64,000 bases of DNA, from positions 1,674,001-1,738,000 of the forward strand of contig NZ_CP040709.1 in assembly GCF_005952805.1 (NCBI RefSeq). Direction: 5' to 3'. Every line of letters begins with the position of its first letter. The stretch's first letter is position 1. The position numbers were made by a program, and so were the translations under genes. A model generated the notes under the pieces. The model ran no database searches and was not told the origin of the DNA. It was given only the letters and a program-made list of their open reading frames with translations. Below are positions 27,620-37,823 of this stretch, piece after piece. The DNA comes from Inhella inkyongensis. Its GTDB lineage: Bacteria; Pseudomonadota; Gammaproteobacteria; Burkholderiales; Burkholderiaceae_C.

Positions 27620-28380
27620 CTGAGGGCGCACGCACGCTGGCCGTCACCAGTGGCAAGGGCGGGGTGGGCAAGACCTTTGTCACGGCCAATCTGGCCTGTG
27701 CCTTGGCCGCACGCGGTGAGCGCGTGTTGGTGCTGGATGCCGACCTGGGCCTGGCCAACCTGGATGTGGTGCTCAATTTGCATCCCAAGCTGACCTTGCA
27801 CGATGTGTTCACCGAGAAATGCACCTTGGAGCAAGCCATCCTGCCTGCGCCGGGCGGGTTCTCGGTGTTGCTGGCGGGCTCCGGCATGGTGGAGTACTCG
27901 CGCCTGACGCCAGAAGTGCGTGACAAGCTCTTGAAGATCGTCGATCAGGTCAAGCCGCGCTACGACTGGGTGCTGATCGATACCGGGGCGGGTATCTCGG
28001 ATGTGGTGCTCTATGCCGTTTCTCTGGCAACCGAGGTCCTGGTGGTGGCCACGCCTGAGCCCACCTCTCTGACCGATGCCTACGCCACCATCAAGGTGCT
28101 GGCCACGCAGCAGCAGCGCCGCCGCCTGGGCCTTGTGCTGAACCAGGCCAACCGTCCGGGCGAAGGCAAGGCGGTGTGTGGTCAGTTGCAGGCCGTGCTG
28201 GCACGCTTCATTGGCACGGCGCCAGGGGGGCATAGCTTTAACCTGGACCTGATGGGCGAGGTGCGCAACGACCCGGCCGTGCGCCAGGCCGTCTTGCGCC
28301 GCGAACTGCTGCTGGAAAAGAGTCCGGGAAGCGATGCGGCCCAGGGCCTTAAGGCTTTGGCCAACCGGCTGCTGAGCTGA
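27616..28380 (+). CDS. MinD/ParA-family P-loop ATPase (FlhG/FleN-like)
   Basis: 254 residues. Deviant Walker A TSGKGGVGKT at the N-terminus, LVLDADLGLANLDVVL (Walker A'), and VLIDTGAGISDVVL (Walker B). The sequence pattern resembles FlhG/FleN, which sets flagellar number and placement, more than cell-division MinD: no minC/minE and no C-terminal amphipathic targeting helix is evident. No flhF is nearby. Coupled upstream to the diguanylate cyclase and downstream to the globin (ATGA-type overlaps). Confidence 0.88.
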   Translation: MTEGARTLAVTSGKGGVGKTFVTANLACALAARGERVLVLDADLGLANLDVVLNLHPKLTLHDVFTEKCTLEQAILPAPGGFSVLLAGSGMVEYSRLTPEVRDKLLKIVDQVKPRYDWVLIDTGAGISDVVLYAVSLATEVLVVATPEPTSLTDAYATIKVLATQQQRRRLGLVLNQANRPGEGKAVCGQLQAVLARFIGTAPGGHSFNLDLMGEVRNDPAVRQAVLRRELLLEKSPGSDAAQGLKALANRLLS

Positions 28381-28775
28381 TGAGTGATGCGGCGGGTGAG
28401 AGCGCTTTTGAGGCGCTCGGGGGCGAGGGCGCCGTGCGCCATTTGGTGGATCGCTTCTACGACTTGATGGACCTGGAGCCGCGCTATGCGGACCTCAGGG
28501 CCCTACATCCCAGCGCCCTGGACGGCTCGCGCGACAAGCTGTTCTGGTTTCTCTGCGGCTGGTTGGGTGGGCCCGGGCACTATGAGGAACGCTTTGGTCA
28601 TCCCAGGCTGCGCGCCCGGCATTTGCCTTTTCCCATCGGGGTGAAGGAACGCGACGATTGGCTGGCCTGCATGGCGCAGGCCATGGGCGAAGAGGGCGTG
28701 CCCGCCGCCCTGCGCGAGCGTCTGCACCAGGCCTTTTTCAATACGGCGGACTGGATGCGCAACCGCTCGATCTAG
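28380..28775 (+). CDS. Group II truncated haemoglobin
   Basis: 131 residues beginning 1 bp inside the preceding stop codon. Group II features: FYDLMDLEPRYADLRALHP, DKLFWFLCGWLGGPGHY, FGHPRLRARHLPFPIG with the proximal His, and Trp in RDDWLACMAQAM. These bind haem and O2 or NO; a role in redox or NO sensing or detoxification is inferred. Third gene of the GGDEF/MinD-like/globin operon. Its TAG stop lies in the CTAG flank of the structured element that follows. Confidence 0.93.
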   Translation: MSDAAGESAFEALGGEGAVRHLVDRFYDLMDLEPRYADLRALHPSALDGSRDKLFWFLCGWLGGPGHYEERFGHPRLRARHLPFPIGVKERDDWLACMAQAMGEEGVPAALRERLHQAFFNTADWMRNRSI

Positions 28776-29041
28776 GGCCTTTTCACACTAATGGAAGCCA
28801 GCGCGTTGCCATCCAGAAAGGGCGCCAACGCGGCGCGAAGTAAAGCTGGGACTGGATGTCCCAGCGAGCTTCGCAACAAAGTGGGCGCCCTTGCTTGGTG
28901 GCAACCCGGAGGGAAAGGGACTGACCGGCCGCCATTCGTCGTTGCCCGGCTCGCCCAGGCGGCCAGCCTGGGCCGCGCCGCGCGCCTAGGCTGACAGCCG
29001 GTCAGTCCCTTTCGCGCGGCTTCGCTTAGTGTGAACAGGCC
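28776..29041. mobile_element. Structured MITE-like element, family 2, filling the globin/smr convergent gap
   Basis: A 266-bp stretch without genes. Terminal inverted repeats: GGCCTTTTCACACTAA at left; the right end reversed reads GGCCTGTTCACACTAA. Flanks are CTAG (28772-28775) and CTAA (29042-29045), both matching YTAR. Arm 1: 28805-28826 pairs with 28884-28905 (19 Watson-Crick pairs of 22), with an inner stem 28835-28840/28869-28874 and a capping hairpin 28845-28852/28858-28865. Arm 2: 28914-28929 pairs perfectly with 28997-29012, capped by 28954-28960/28966-28972. Sequence differs from the family 1 copies but length and fold plan are the same. No transposase gene. Confidence 0.75.
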
Positions 29042-29046
29042 CTAAC

Positions 29047-29673
29047 TCAATCAAGCAGCACGATCAGTGCACCGGCCCCACCTTCGGCGGCGCGGGCCTG
29101 TACGAAGGCCAGCACGGCGTCATGTTGGACCAGCCAGCGCCTGACCTTGAGCCGCAGGATGCCCTCGCCACCGGGCGAGCCGTGTCCCTTGCCATGCACC
29201 ACGCGCACGCAGCGCCGGCCCCGCAGGCGGCACTGCTGCAAGAACTGCCCCAGCGCTTCGCGCGCCTCATCGCGACGCAGGCCATGCAGATCCAGTTGGG
29301 CCTGCAGTGACCACTCCCCGCGTCGCAGGCGGTTCAGAACTTCAGGCCCGATGCCCGGGCGGCGATAGGACAGTTCGGCGTCGGTCTCCAGCAGGCTGTC
29401 GACATCGAAGTGATCCGAGAGCGCTTGCGCCAGCACCTGGGCGTCATCGGCCTGGCGTTGGCGCGGTTCTGGGGGCGGGCGCGGCGGCGCGCGGTGAACT
29501 TGCTGGTGCGGGGCCAGTTGCTGGACCGGACCCACGCTGAGTTCAAACAGCCGACGCTCGCGCTCTAGCGCGGCGGCGCGTTCGCGCTGCATCCGCGCTT
29601 CTTGTTCTGCCGCTTCGCGCCGGCTCCTCAGTTCCTTCTGGATGAGGGCCAGATCGGCCCAGCCGTGCCTCAT
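29047..29673 (-). CDS. Smr domain-containing protein
   Basis: 208 residues. An N-terminal charged coiled-coil-like region and a Pro/Arg-rich linker (about residues 60-75) precede a C-terminal Smr domain: [18 protein letters not shown] and [11 protein letters not shown]. Smr domains bind branched or nicked nucleic acid and many are endonucleases; the LDLHG and HGKG motifs that carry that activity are intact. Its start overlaps the radC stop. The short Smr protein class is not functionally defined. Confidence 0.9.
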   Translation of the reverse strand: MRHGWADLALIQKELRSRREAAEQEARMQRERAAALERERRLFELSVGPVQQLAPHQQVHRAPPRPPPEPRQRQADDAQVLAQALSDHFDVDSLLETDAELSYRRPGIGPEVLNRLRRGEWSLQAQLDLHGLRRDEAREALGQFLQQCRLRGRRCVRVVHGKGHGSPGGEGILRLKVRRWLVQHDAVLAFVQARAAEGGAGALIVLLD

Positions 29674-30344
29674 AGGCAGCCCCGGGCCGCCAGTGATATA
29701 CAGGCCGTGCGCGTGACCACAAAGTGATCCAACAGCCGCACATCCACCAGGGTGAGGGCTTGGCGCAACTGGACGGTGAGGGCGTGGTCGGCCGCCGAGG
29801 GCTCCGCCACACCGCTGGGGTGGTTGTGGGCCAGGATCAAGGCGGCCGCACCGAGTTGCAGGGCCCGTTGCACCAGCTCACGCGGGTAGACCGCCGTCTG
29901 ACTCAGGCTTCCTCGGAACAATTCTTCAAACGCAATCAGGCGCAGTTGGCTGTCCAGAAACAAGGCGGCAAAAACCTCATGGGGCAGGGCGCCCAGGCGC
30001 AGGCGCAGCAATTGTTCAACGGCATCGGGGTTGCTCATCACCGCGCGCTCCTGCAGAGGTTGCTGCAGGGCGCGGCGCGCCAACTCCAGCACCGCCAGGA
30101 GCTCGGCGCGCTTGGCAGGCCCCAAGCCGCGGATCTGTGTGAGTGCGCTGTCAGGTGCATTCAGAAGTCCGGCCAGCCCCCCGAACTGCTGCAACAAGTC
30201 TGCTGCCCAAGTCAGAACCGGCTGGCCTTTGAGACCGGTGCGCAGCAGCAAGGCCAGCAGTTCGGCGTCACTGAGGGCCGAGGCGCCGCGCTCCAGCAAT
30301 TTCTCGCGAGGGCGGCTGCTGGGGGGCAGATCGACCATGGGCAT
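29670..30344 (-). CDS. radC: RadC-family JAB-domain protein
   Basis: 224 residues. N-terminal helix-hairpin-helix ([21 protein letters not shown]) and a C-terminal JAMM/MPN metalloprotease-like domain with HNHPSG and a downstream Asp (SAADHALT). Start context [31 protein letters not shown] is typical. Despite its name, a direct DNA-repair role is not supported in E. coli. Coupled with the smr gene downstream. Confidence 0.94.
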   Translation of the reverse strand: MPMVDLPPSSRPREKLLERGASALSDAELLALLLRTGLKGQPVLTWAADLLQQFGGLAGLLNAPDSALTQIRGLGPAKRAELLAVLELARRALQQPLQERAVMSNPDAVEQLLRLRLGALPHEVFAALFLDSQLRLIAFEELFRGSLSQTAVYPRELVQRALQLGAAALILAHNHPSGVAEPSAADHALTVQLRQALTLVDVRLLDHFVVTRTACISLAARGCL

Positions 30345-30454
30345 GGGGACATTCTAGAAAGCCCCTCCCAGGGCTGCCGGCGAGGGTGCTTGCTGCCTCT
30401 CCCTAAAATCGCCGCTTTTCCTCTTCGTGCTGCCGGCCTACTGCCGGCCCGATC

Positions 30455-30904
30455 ATGCTCCCAGCCACCGTGGCGCCTGGCGCCTTTCTGACCCTGAATT
30501 ACCGCCTGAGCGGGCCTGACGGCCATGTGCTGGTGGACACCTTTGGGCAGCAGCCCGCCACGCTGACCTTGGGCAGCGGCGAGTTGGCGCCTGGCCTGGA
30601 GGGGCGTTTGCTGGGAATGCAAGAAGGCACACGGGCGAGTTTTGATTTGTCCGCCGACGAAGCCTTTGGGCCGCGTAAGCCCGAACTGCTTCGGCCCGTG
30701 AGTCGCCGCTTGTTGGCCGAACAAGGGGATCCTGACCAGAGCTATCAGGTGGGCGATGTGGTGCAGTTCCCCACGCCGCAAGGCGGTGGACGCTTTGCCG
30801 GCACCGTGGCGGCGCTGGAGCAAGACCATTTGCTGTTCGATTTCAACCACCCGCTGGCCGGCGTTGCGCTGCGCTTCGAGGTTGAAGTGATCGGGGTGTT
30901 GTGA
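30455..30904 (+). CDS. fkpB: FKBP-type peptidyl-prolyl isomerase, SlpA/FkpB type
   Basis: 149 residues. The FKBP fold is interrupted by the insert-in-flap domain, as in Slp[39 protein letters not shown], then [15 protein letters not shown] and a C-terminal return strand [17 protein letters not shown]. Predicted prolyl isomerase/chaperone. Stop codon overlaps ispH, the arrangement usual in proteobacteria. Confidence 0.93.
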   Translation: MLPATVAPGAFLTLNYRLSGPDGHVLVDTFGQQPATLTLGSGELAPGLEGRLLGMQEGTRASFDLSADEAFGPRKPELLRPVSRRLLAEQGDPDQSYQVGDVVQFPTPQGGGRFAGTVAALEQDHLLFDFNHPLAGVALRFEVEVIGVL

Positions 30905-31866
30905 TGACGCAGGATGTGTTGCTGGCCGAGCCGCGTGGCTTTTGCGCCGGGGTGGATCGTGCGATCGAGATCGTCGAGCGGGCGTTGACCAAGTTTGGCG
31001 CGCCGATCTATGTGCGTCACGAAATCGTGCACAACACCTATGTGGTGAACGATCTGAAAAGCAAGGGTGCGATCTTCATTGAGGATTTGGCCGATGTGCC
31101 GCCCGGCGCCACCCTGGTGTTCTCAGCCCACGGAGTGAGCCAGGCCGTGCGTCGCGAGGCGACGGAGCGGGGCTTTCAGATTTTTGATGCGACCTGCCCA
31201 CTGGTGACCAAGGTCCATGTTGAAGTGGCCAAGCTGGCTCGCGAAGGCTTTGAATTCATCATGATCGGCCACAAGGGGCACCCCGAGGTCGAGGGCACGA
31301 TGGGGCAGCTGAACGAGGGCATCCACTTGGTCGAGGATGTGGCAGATGTGGCCCGGGTGGTGCTGCGCCAGCATGAGAAATTGGCCGTGGTGACGCAGAC
31401 GACGCTCAGCGTGGACGACGCGGCTGAAATTCTGCAGGCGGTGCGCGAACGCTTTCCCCAGGTGCGTGAGCCCAAGAAACAGGACATCTGTTACGCCACG
31501 CAGAACCGCCAGGATGCCGTCAAGCTGTTGGCGCCGCAGGTCGACATCGTCATCGTGGTGGGCAGCCCGACCAGTTCCAACAGCAATCGCCTGCGCGAGT
31601 TGGCCGAGCGCTTGGGGACGCCGGCTTATATGGTGGATGGCGCTGAAGACCTGCAGGCCGCATGGTTCGAGGGGCGTGCTCGCGTGGGCCTGACCGCCGG
31701 GGCCTCGGCGCCGGAAGTGTTGGTCAAGGCCGTGATCGACCAGTTGCGTGCCTTTGGCGCGACCAGTGTGCGCAAGCTCGACGGCGTGCAAGAGCAGGTC
31801 CGTTTCCCGCTACCCCTGGGTCTGGGCGACAAGTCCATGGCTGAAGTGTCGGCGGCCCGATCCTGA
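30904..31866 (+). CDS. ispH: 4-hydroxy-3-methylbut-2-enyl diphosphate reductase
   Basis: 320 residues from ATG 30904 (a GTG three bases earlier is also possible). Last step of the non-mevalonate isoprenoid pathway, making IPP and DMAPP. The three iron-sulfur cysteines are in [22 protein letters not shown] and [16 protein letters not shown] and TSSNSNRL are also conserved. Overlaps fkpB. Confidence 0.97.
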   Translation: MTQDVLLAEPRGFCAGVDRAIEIVERALTKFGAPIYVRHEIVHNTYVVNDLKSKGAIFIEDLADVPPGATLVFSAHGVSQAVRREATERGFQIFDATCPLVTKVHVEVAKLAREGFEFIMIGHKGHPEVEGTMGQLNEGIHLVEDVADVARVVLRQHEKLAVVTQTTLSVDDAAEILQAVRERFPQVREPKKQDICYATQNRQDAVKLLAPQVDIVIVVGSPTSSNSNRLRELAERLGTPAYMVDGAEDLQAAWFEGRARVGLTAGASAPEVLVKAVIDQLRAFGATSVRKLDGVQEQVRFPLPLGLGDKSMAEVSAARS

Positions 31867-31887
31867 ACCTGACTGCCCTTGAACTGA

Positions 31888-33307
<1,420 letters not shown>

Positions 33308-33348
33308 GCGCGGCTTTCCTGCAGCGACCACTGCAAGACACCGAATTC

Positions 33349-33439
<91 letters not shown>

Positions 33440-33445
33440 AATGCA

Positions 33446-33474
33446 ACGCCCTTGGGTTCGCCCAGGGGCGTTTT
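33446..33474 (+). terminator. Rho-independent terminator after tRNA-Ser
   Basis: An 11-bp stem ACGCCCTTGGG / CCCAGGGGCGT closed by a TTCG tetraloop and followed by TTTT and a further T-rich stretch. A second G/C hairpin with a short T-run (CCCCC attc GGGGG) lies at about 33514-33540 before the next gene. Confidence 0.9.
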
Positions 33475-33598
33475 GCTTTTTGGCCTTTCTCAGGGCGCAA
33501 AACGGTCGTGCCTCCCCCATTCGGGGGCCCCCTTTTGTCGGATGGTGTTGATCTCGCCAGACCGTCAGCATGGCGCCCTCATCAGAATGGGTTGAGCC

Positions 33599-33874
33599 AT
33601 GCAATTCGAAGAACTCGACGCGGGGGATTACCGCATCTATGCCGGCGCCATTGAGCGCGCCCCAGGCCCCGGCTTTTGCGCGGCCTTGGTGGTGGTGCGC
33701 AAGGCCGCGAAGGGCCAGCGCGATGAAGTGTTTCGTGATGAGGACGTGGGGGCGGGCTATCCCTGGCCGAGTGCACAGGAGGCGCTGCGCTTTGCCCTGC
33801 AGCGCGGCCGTGACGTGGTGATGTGCCGTACCGGCTTGCAGCGCTCGAAGGCCACGCAGCCAATCAACGCCTGA
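33599..33874 (+). CDS. Small conserved-looking hypothetical protein (91 aa)
   Basis: I do not recognise the family. The product is a small soluble alpha/beta-like protein with no signal peptide or membrane segment: MQFEELDAGDYRIYAGAIER, then VVRKA, FRDEDVGAGYPWPSAQEALRFALQRGRDVV. The last ~15 residues are basic and look disordered. It stands alone between the tRNA-Ser terminator and the LytS-like kinase gene. Codon use matches the neighbours, which supports it being real. Confidence 0.6.
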   Translation: MQFEELDAGDYRIYAGAIERAPGPGFCAALVVVRKAAKGQRDEVFRDEDVGAGYPWPSAQEALRFALQRGRDVVMCRTGLQRSKATQPINA

Positions 33875-33972
33875 GCGCCTAGCGGCGCGCTGCGCCGTGC
33901 TTCACAGCACCTTTTCCGTCGCCCATCGCATGGGCGCAGCGGTGAACGGGCGGCCCGGCTATCGTGCGGGCC

Positions 33973-35058
33973 ATGTCAACCTCCCAGCCATCTGCCACCG
34001 CCACTTGGCGCGCCTTTCTTTTGGGTCTGAGCCCGCAGCGCCTGAGCTTGTCCTTGGGCATTTCGGGTTTGATGGCCCTCGTGTTGAGCCCCATCTTCGT
34101 GACGCCGACCCCAGTGGTGGTGGGGCGGACCATGGTGGTGGGCCTGCTGGCCCTCCTGACCTTCGTGTTGTTGGAGCACTGGCCGCGGCGCCTGCCGGCC
34201 TGGTTGGCGCGTTGGCCGCTGCAGGTGATCGGCGTGGCGCTTGCGGTCCCGCTGGGTACCTTGGCGGTTTATCTGGTCGCCACCGGCGGCAATTTCGCGG
34301 CCTTTTGGAACAGCGAGGGCCGGATGGTGGGCTATATGACCACGGCGGGTTCTGGCTTGGTGTTGGGGCCGCTGGCGGCCATGACGGCGCTGTACCGGCA
34401 ACGCGATGCCGAGGCTCGCAGCCAGGCCCTGGCCTTTGAGCTCGAACGCTCCGAACTGGAGCGGCGCGCACTGGATGCGCGGCTGCGCCTGCTGCATGCG
34501 CAAATTGAGCCGCACTTCCTCTTCAACACCCTGGCCAATGTGCGGGCCCTGGTGGACGGTGGCTCCCCGAAGGCTTCTGCCGTGCTCTCCAGCCTGATTG
34601 CCTACTTGCGCGCTGCAGTGCCGCAGTTGCACGATGAGTCCAGCACCCTGGGGCAGGAGCTGAGTCTGGCCAAGGCCTATCTGGAACTGATGCATCTGCG
34701 CATGCCCGACCGCCTGAGTTTCCGCTTTGATGTGACGCCTGATGCGCAGGCGGTGCGCTGCCCATCGATGACGGTGCTGACCCTGGTCGAGAACGCCATT
34801 CGCCATGGCATCGATCCGAGCGAAGAGGGGGGGCAGATCGAGATCCGGGGGGCGATCCAAGGCTCGGGTACCGCACGGCGTTGTCATGTGTGGGTGGATG
34901 ATTCCGGTGTGGGCCTGCGCCAGGGCGGTGCGCCGGGTTTGGGCCTGGCCAATTTGCGGGAGCGCCTGCAGCTGAGCCTGGGGGCACAAGCCCAGCTGCA
35001 TTTGAGTGAACGCCAGCCTCGGGGCGTCCAGGCCGAACTGATCCTGCCGCTGTCATGA
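33973..35058 (+). CDS. LytS/AlgZ-type sensor histidine kinase
   Basis: 361 residues from ATG 33973; a GTG nine bases earlier is possible. The N-terminal third holds about four transmembrane helices (around 25-45, 55-70, 85-105, 120-140) with no large periplasmic sensor loop. Then comes a His_kinase domain of the LytS type, with phosphoacceptor His in HAQIEPHFLFNTLANV, and an HATPase domain (LVENAIRHGID, DDSGVGL, GLGLANLRERL). It pairs with the overlapping LytTR regulator. The signal is unknown. Confidence 0.92.
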   Translation: MSTSQPSATATWRAFLLGLSPQRLSLSLGISGLMALVLSPIFVTPTPVVVGRTMVVGLLALLTFVLLEHWPRRLPAWLARWPLQVIGVALAVPLGTLAVYLVATGGNFAAFWNSEGRMVGYMTTAGSGLVLGPLAAMTALYRQRDAEARSQALAFELERSELERRALDARLRLLHAQIEPHFLFNTLANVRALVDGGSPKASAVLSSLIAYLRAAVPQLHDESSTLGQELSLAKAYLELMHLRMPDRLSFRFDVTPDAQAVRCPSMTVLTLVENAIRHGIDPSEEGGQIEIRGAIQGSGTARRCHVWVDDSGVGLRQGGAPGLGLANLRERLQLSLGAQAQLHLSERQPRGVQAELILPLS

Positions 35059-35825
35059 AGCCGACCGCCCTGATTGCCGACGATGAACCCCTGCTGCGCG
35101 AGGCGCTGCGCGGCATGTTGGCGCGTGCTTGGCCTGAGCTGATGGTGGTGGCCGAGGCGCGCAACGGTCGCGAAGCGGTGGAGCTGTTTGAGCAGCACGA
35201 ACCCGATGTCTGCTTTCTGGATGTGCACATGCCGGGGCTGTCCGGCGTCGAGGCCGCACGGGCCATCGGTCGGCGTGCTGCCCTGGTTTTTGTGACGGCC
35301 TACGACCAATATGCGGTTCAGGCTTTCGACCAAGGCGCACTGGACTATCTGGTCAAGCCGGTGGAAATGGAGCGCTTGGCCGACACCGTTTCCCGCCTGC
35401 AGACACGGCTGCAGACCCCAACGGCGGCCGAGCCGCAGGCCGAAGAAGCGACTCAGCAACTGCTGGAGCGACTGGCCGCTCAGCTTGGTCGCGGTTCAAG
35501 CTATCTGCAATGGATCCGTGCCAGCGTGGGGCAGATGCTGAAGTTGATTCCGGTTGACGAGGTGATCTACCTGCGCAGCGACGAGAAATACACCTTGGTG
35601 GCTTGGCGCGAGGGCGAGGCGTTGATCCGCACCCCACTCAAGGAATTGATTGAGCAGTTGGACCCGGACCAGTTTGTTCAGGTGCACCGGTCGGTGGTGG
35701 TGAATCTGCGCGCCGTGGCCCATGTCACACGCGGTGTCAACGAAACCGCTGACATTCACCTCAAAGGGCGCGACGAAGTCTTGCCGGTCAGCCGCAGCTA
35801 CCTGCATCTGTTCAAGCAGATGTGA
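35055..35825 (+). CDS. LytTR-family response regulator (AlgR/LytR-like)
   Basis: 256 residues, start overlapping the kinase stop (ATGA). Receiver domain: ALIADDEPLLREAL, phosphoacceptor Asp in DVCFLDVHMPG, VTAYDQYAVQAFDQGALDYLVKPV. Linker of about 35 residues, then a LytTR DNA-binding domain: VDEVIYLRSDEKYTLV, LKELIEQLDPDQFVQVHRSVVVNL. Expected to bind direct repeats upstream of targets; no target is evident from sequence. Two hairpins follow the stop codon. Confidence 0.94.
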   Translation: MKPTALIADDEPLLREALRGMLARAWPELMVVAEARNGREAVELFEQHEPDVCFLDVHMPGLSGVEAARAIGRRAALVFVTAYDQYAVQAFDQGALDYLVKPVEMERLADTVSRLQTRLQTPTAAEPQAEEATQQLLERLAAQLGRGSSYLQWIRASVGQMLKLIPVDEVIYLRSDEKYTLVAWREGEALIRTPLKELIEQLDPDQFVQVHRSVVVNLRAVAHVTRGVNETADIHLKGRDEVLPVSRSYLHLFKQM

Positions 35826-35826
35826 A

Positions 35827-35849
35827 TCGGGCCTGCAGTACAGGCCCGA
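35827..35849. terminator. Bidirectional hairpin between LytTR gene and aminopeptidase P gene
   Basis: Perfect 9-bp stem TCGGGCCTG / CAGGCCCGA with loop CAGTA, two bases after the LytTR stop. A second smaller hairpin (GCCTGC ggt GCAGGC) lies at 35863-35877. No clear T-run on either strand, so terminator function is likely but not certain. Confidence 0.5.
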
Positions 35850-35884
35850 ATCCGAAACGACAGCCTGCGGTGCAGGCCTGGGCC

Positions 35885-37696
35885 TCAGAGGGCCTGGGTG
35901 CGCTTGAGCAGCCAATCCAGCGCGGCACCGCTCAAGCGCGGCGCCAAGCGCTCACGCACCATGGCGTGGTATTGGTTCAGCCAGGCAATCTCATCGCTGC
36001 GCATCAGGCTTGGCTCGATGGGCGTGGTGTCGATCGGGCACAGCGTCAGGGTTTCAAAGGCCAGCATGCTGCCGAAGGCCCCTTGTTCTGGCGTGGGCTG
36101 TTCCACATTGAGCACCAGGTTCTCGATCCGCACTCCCCATTGGCCGGGACGGTAGAGGCCGGGCTCGATCGAGGTGATCATGCCCGGCTCCATGGCCATG
36201 CTGGGATCAGGGATGGCCTTGGAGATGTTTTGCGGCCCCTCGTGTACGCAAAGGCCATAGCCCACACCGTGGCCGGTGCCGTGGCCGAAGTCCAGACCAG
36301 CCTCCCACAGCGGAGCGCGGGCGATGGCATCCAACATCGGGCCCAGGGTGCCGCGCGGGAATACGGTGCGCGATAGCGCAATCGTGCCGCGCAGCACGCG
36401 GGTGTAGTCGGCTTTTTGCTGCGCGCTGACGGCGCCTAAGGCCCAGACCCGCGTGATGTCCGTGGTACCGCCGGGGTATTGGCCGCCGGAGTCAATCAGC
36501 AGCAGGCCATCGGTGCCCAGTGCACTGTGGTGCTCGGGCGTGGCGCGGTAGTGGGGCAGGGCGCCATTGGCCTGCCAGCCGGCGATGGTGGAAAAGGACA
36601 GGCCCGCGAAGCCGGGCTGGCGCGCGCGCGCCGCGCTCAGGCGCTCATCCACGGTCAGCTCGGTCCAGGGCTCGCCGGCTGCTCGCGCGGCTTCGAACTC
36701 GGCGTAGAACTCGCACATCGCCACGCCGTCGCGGATCATGGCCTCGCGCACATGGGCGGCTTCCAGCGCGGTCTTGGCGGCCTTGGCCACGGTGCTGGGA
36801 TTGAGGGCTTCCTTGACGCCCACTCCGGCGGGCAAGGCGCTGCGTAGGCCATAAGTCACCCGCTTGGGGTCCAGCAGCACGGTGCTGCCGGCAGGCAGGC
36901 GGGCCAGGGCGTCCAGGGTTTGGTCGTAGGGCCGCAGTTGCACGCCATCCTGTGCCAAGGCTTGCTGCAGCGCGGCGTCCACCTTGCCGGGTTTGATGAA
37001 GAGTTCGGCCGCGTTCACGCTGATCAGCAAATGACCGACGAACACGGGGTTGAAACCCACGTCGCTGCCGCGCAGGTTCAGGGCCCAGGCCAGGTCGTCG
37101 AGCGTGGAAATGAGGTGGTGGCTGCAACCGGCTTTTGCCATCGCGGCCCGCAGGTCGGCCAGTTTGTCGGCGCGGCTGCGGGCCACCAATTCAGGCGCCA
37201 GCGCACGCACGGCTTGGGCCGGGAGATCGGGTCGGTCGGGCCAGACTTGGTTGAGCAAGTCGATGTCTCCCACCAGGGCCACGCCACGGGCCTGCAGGGC
37301 GCTGCTCAGCGCCTGCGCAAAGCCCAGGCCCAGCACTTGGGCGTCCACGGCCAGGCGTTGGTCTTGTTGCAGGGTCTGGCCGAGCCAGTCGATGACATGA
37401 CTGGGCGCCGAGGTGGCGCAACGCACCAACTCGATGCCGCTGCCTTTGAGCTCGGCCTCGGCCTGCACCCAGTAGCGGCTGTCCACGAACAAGGCGGCAC
37501 CGTCCAGGGTCACCACCAGCGTGCCCACCGAGCCCGTGAAGCCACTGAGCCACTCGCGGGCGGCCCAGCGCTCGGGCAGGTACTCGGACAGGTGGGGGTC
37601 GCTGGAGGGCACCAGCAGCGCGTGGCATTGGGCGCCCTGAAGGGCTTGTCGAACCAGATCCAGGCGCAGGGTGCGGGGGTGGGTGCGGGTGTCCAT
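35885..37696 (-). CDS. Aminopeptidase P family protein (Xaa-Pro aminopeptidase, long form)
   Basis: 603 residues from ATG 37696. This is the long, three-domain form similar to eukaryotic cytosolic aminopeptidase P rather than the ~440-residue E. coli PepP. Two creatinase-type N-terminal domains precede a pita-bread metallopeptidase with metal ligands in LLIDSGGQYPGGTTDITR, HGTGHGVGYGLCVHEGPQ, TSIEPGLY and GVRIENL. It removes N-terminal residues before proline. Lies downstream of kynA on the same strand behind a repeat. Confidence 0.92.
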   Translation of the reverse strand: MDTRTHPRTLRLDLVRQALQGAQCHALLVPSSDPHLSEYLPERWAAREWLSGFTGSVGTLVVTLDGAALFVDSRYWVQAEAELKGSGIELVRCATSAPSHVIDWLGQTLQQDQRLAVDAQVLGLGFAQALSSALQARGVALVGDIDLLNQVWPDRPDLPAQAVRALAPELVARSRADKLADLRAAMAKAGCSHHLISTLDDLAWALNLRGSDVGFNPVFVGHLLISVNAAELFIKPGKVDAALQQALAQDGVQLRPYDQTLDALARLPAGSTVLLDPKRVTYGLRSALPAGVGVKEALNPSTVAKAAKTALEAAHVREAMIRDGVAMCEFYAEFEAARAAGEPWTELTVDERLSAARARQPGFAGLSFSTIAGWQANGALPHYRATPEHHSALGTDGLLLIDSGGQYPGGTTDITRVWALGAVSAQQKADYTRVLRGTIALSRTVFPRGTLGPMLDAIARAPLWEAGLDFGHGTGHGVGYGLCVHEGPQNISKAIPDPSMAMEPGMITSIEPGLYRPGQWGVRIENLVLNVEQPTPEQGAFGSMLAFETLTLCPIDTTPIEPSLMRSDEIAWLNQYHAMVRERLAPRLSGAALDWLLKRTQAL

Positions 37697-37747
37697 GACG
37701 ATGGGCGAGAGGGCGGGCCGAAAGAGCGGCGATTGTCGGTGCTTCAC

Positions 37748-37823
37748 AAGGAATCGCAGGGCCGCCCCAAGATTCCTTGCTCCCTCGGGGGGCGGGCCGG
37801 GCGCAGCCCGGACCTGGGGGCCC
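37748..37823. repeat. GC-rich post-stop repeat between kynA and the peptidase gene
   Basis: Starts at the kynA stop codon (minus strand). Contains AAGGAATC/GATTCCTT (37748-37755, 37771-37778) and CCGGGC gca GCCCGG (37797-37811), plus the CCTCGGGGGGCGGG core. Same style as the repeats after scoA, livG and livH: each directly follows a gene stop within a same-strand run. Confidence 0.6.
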
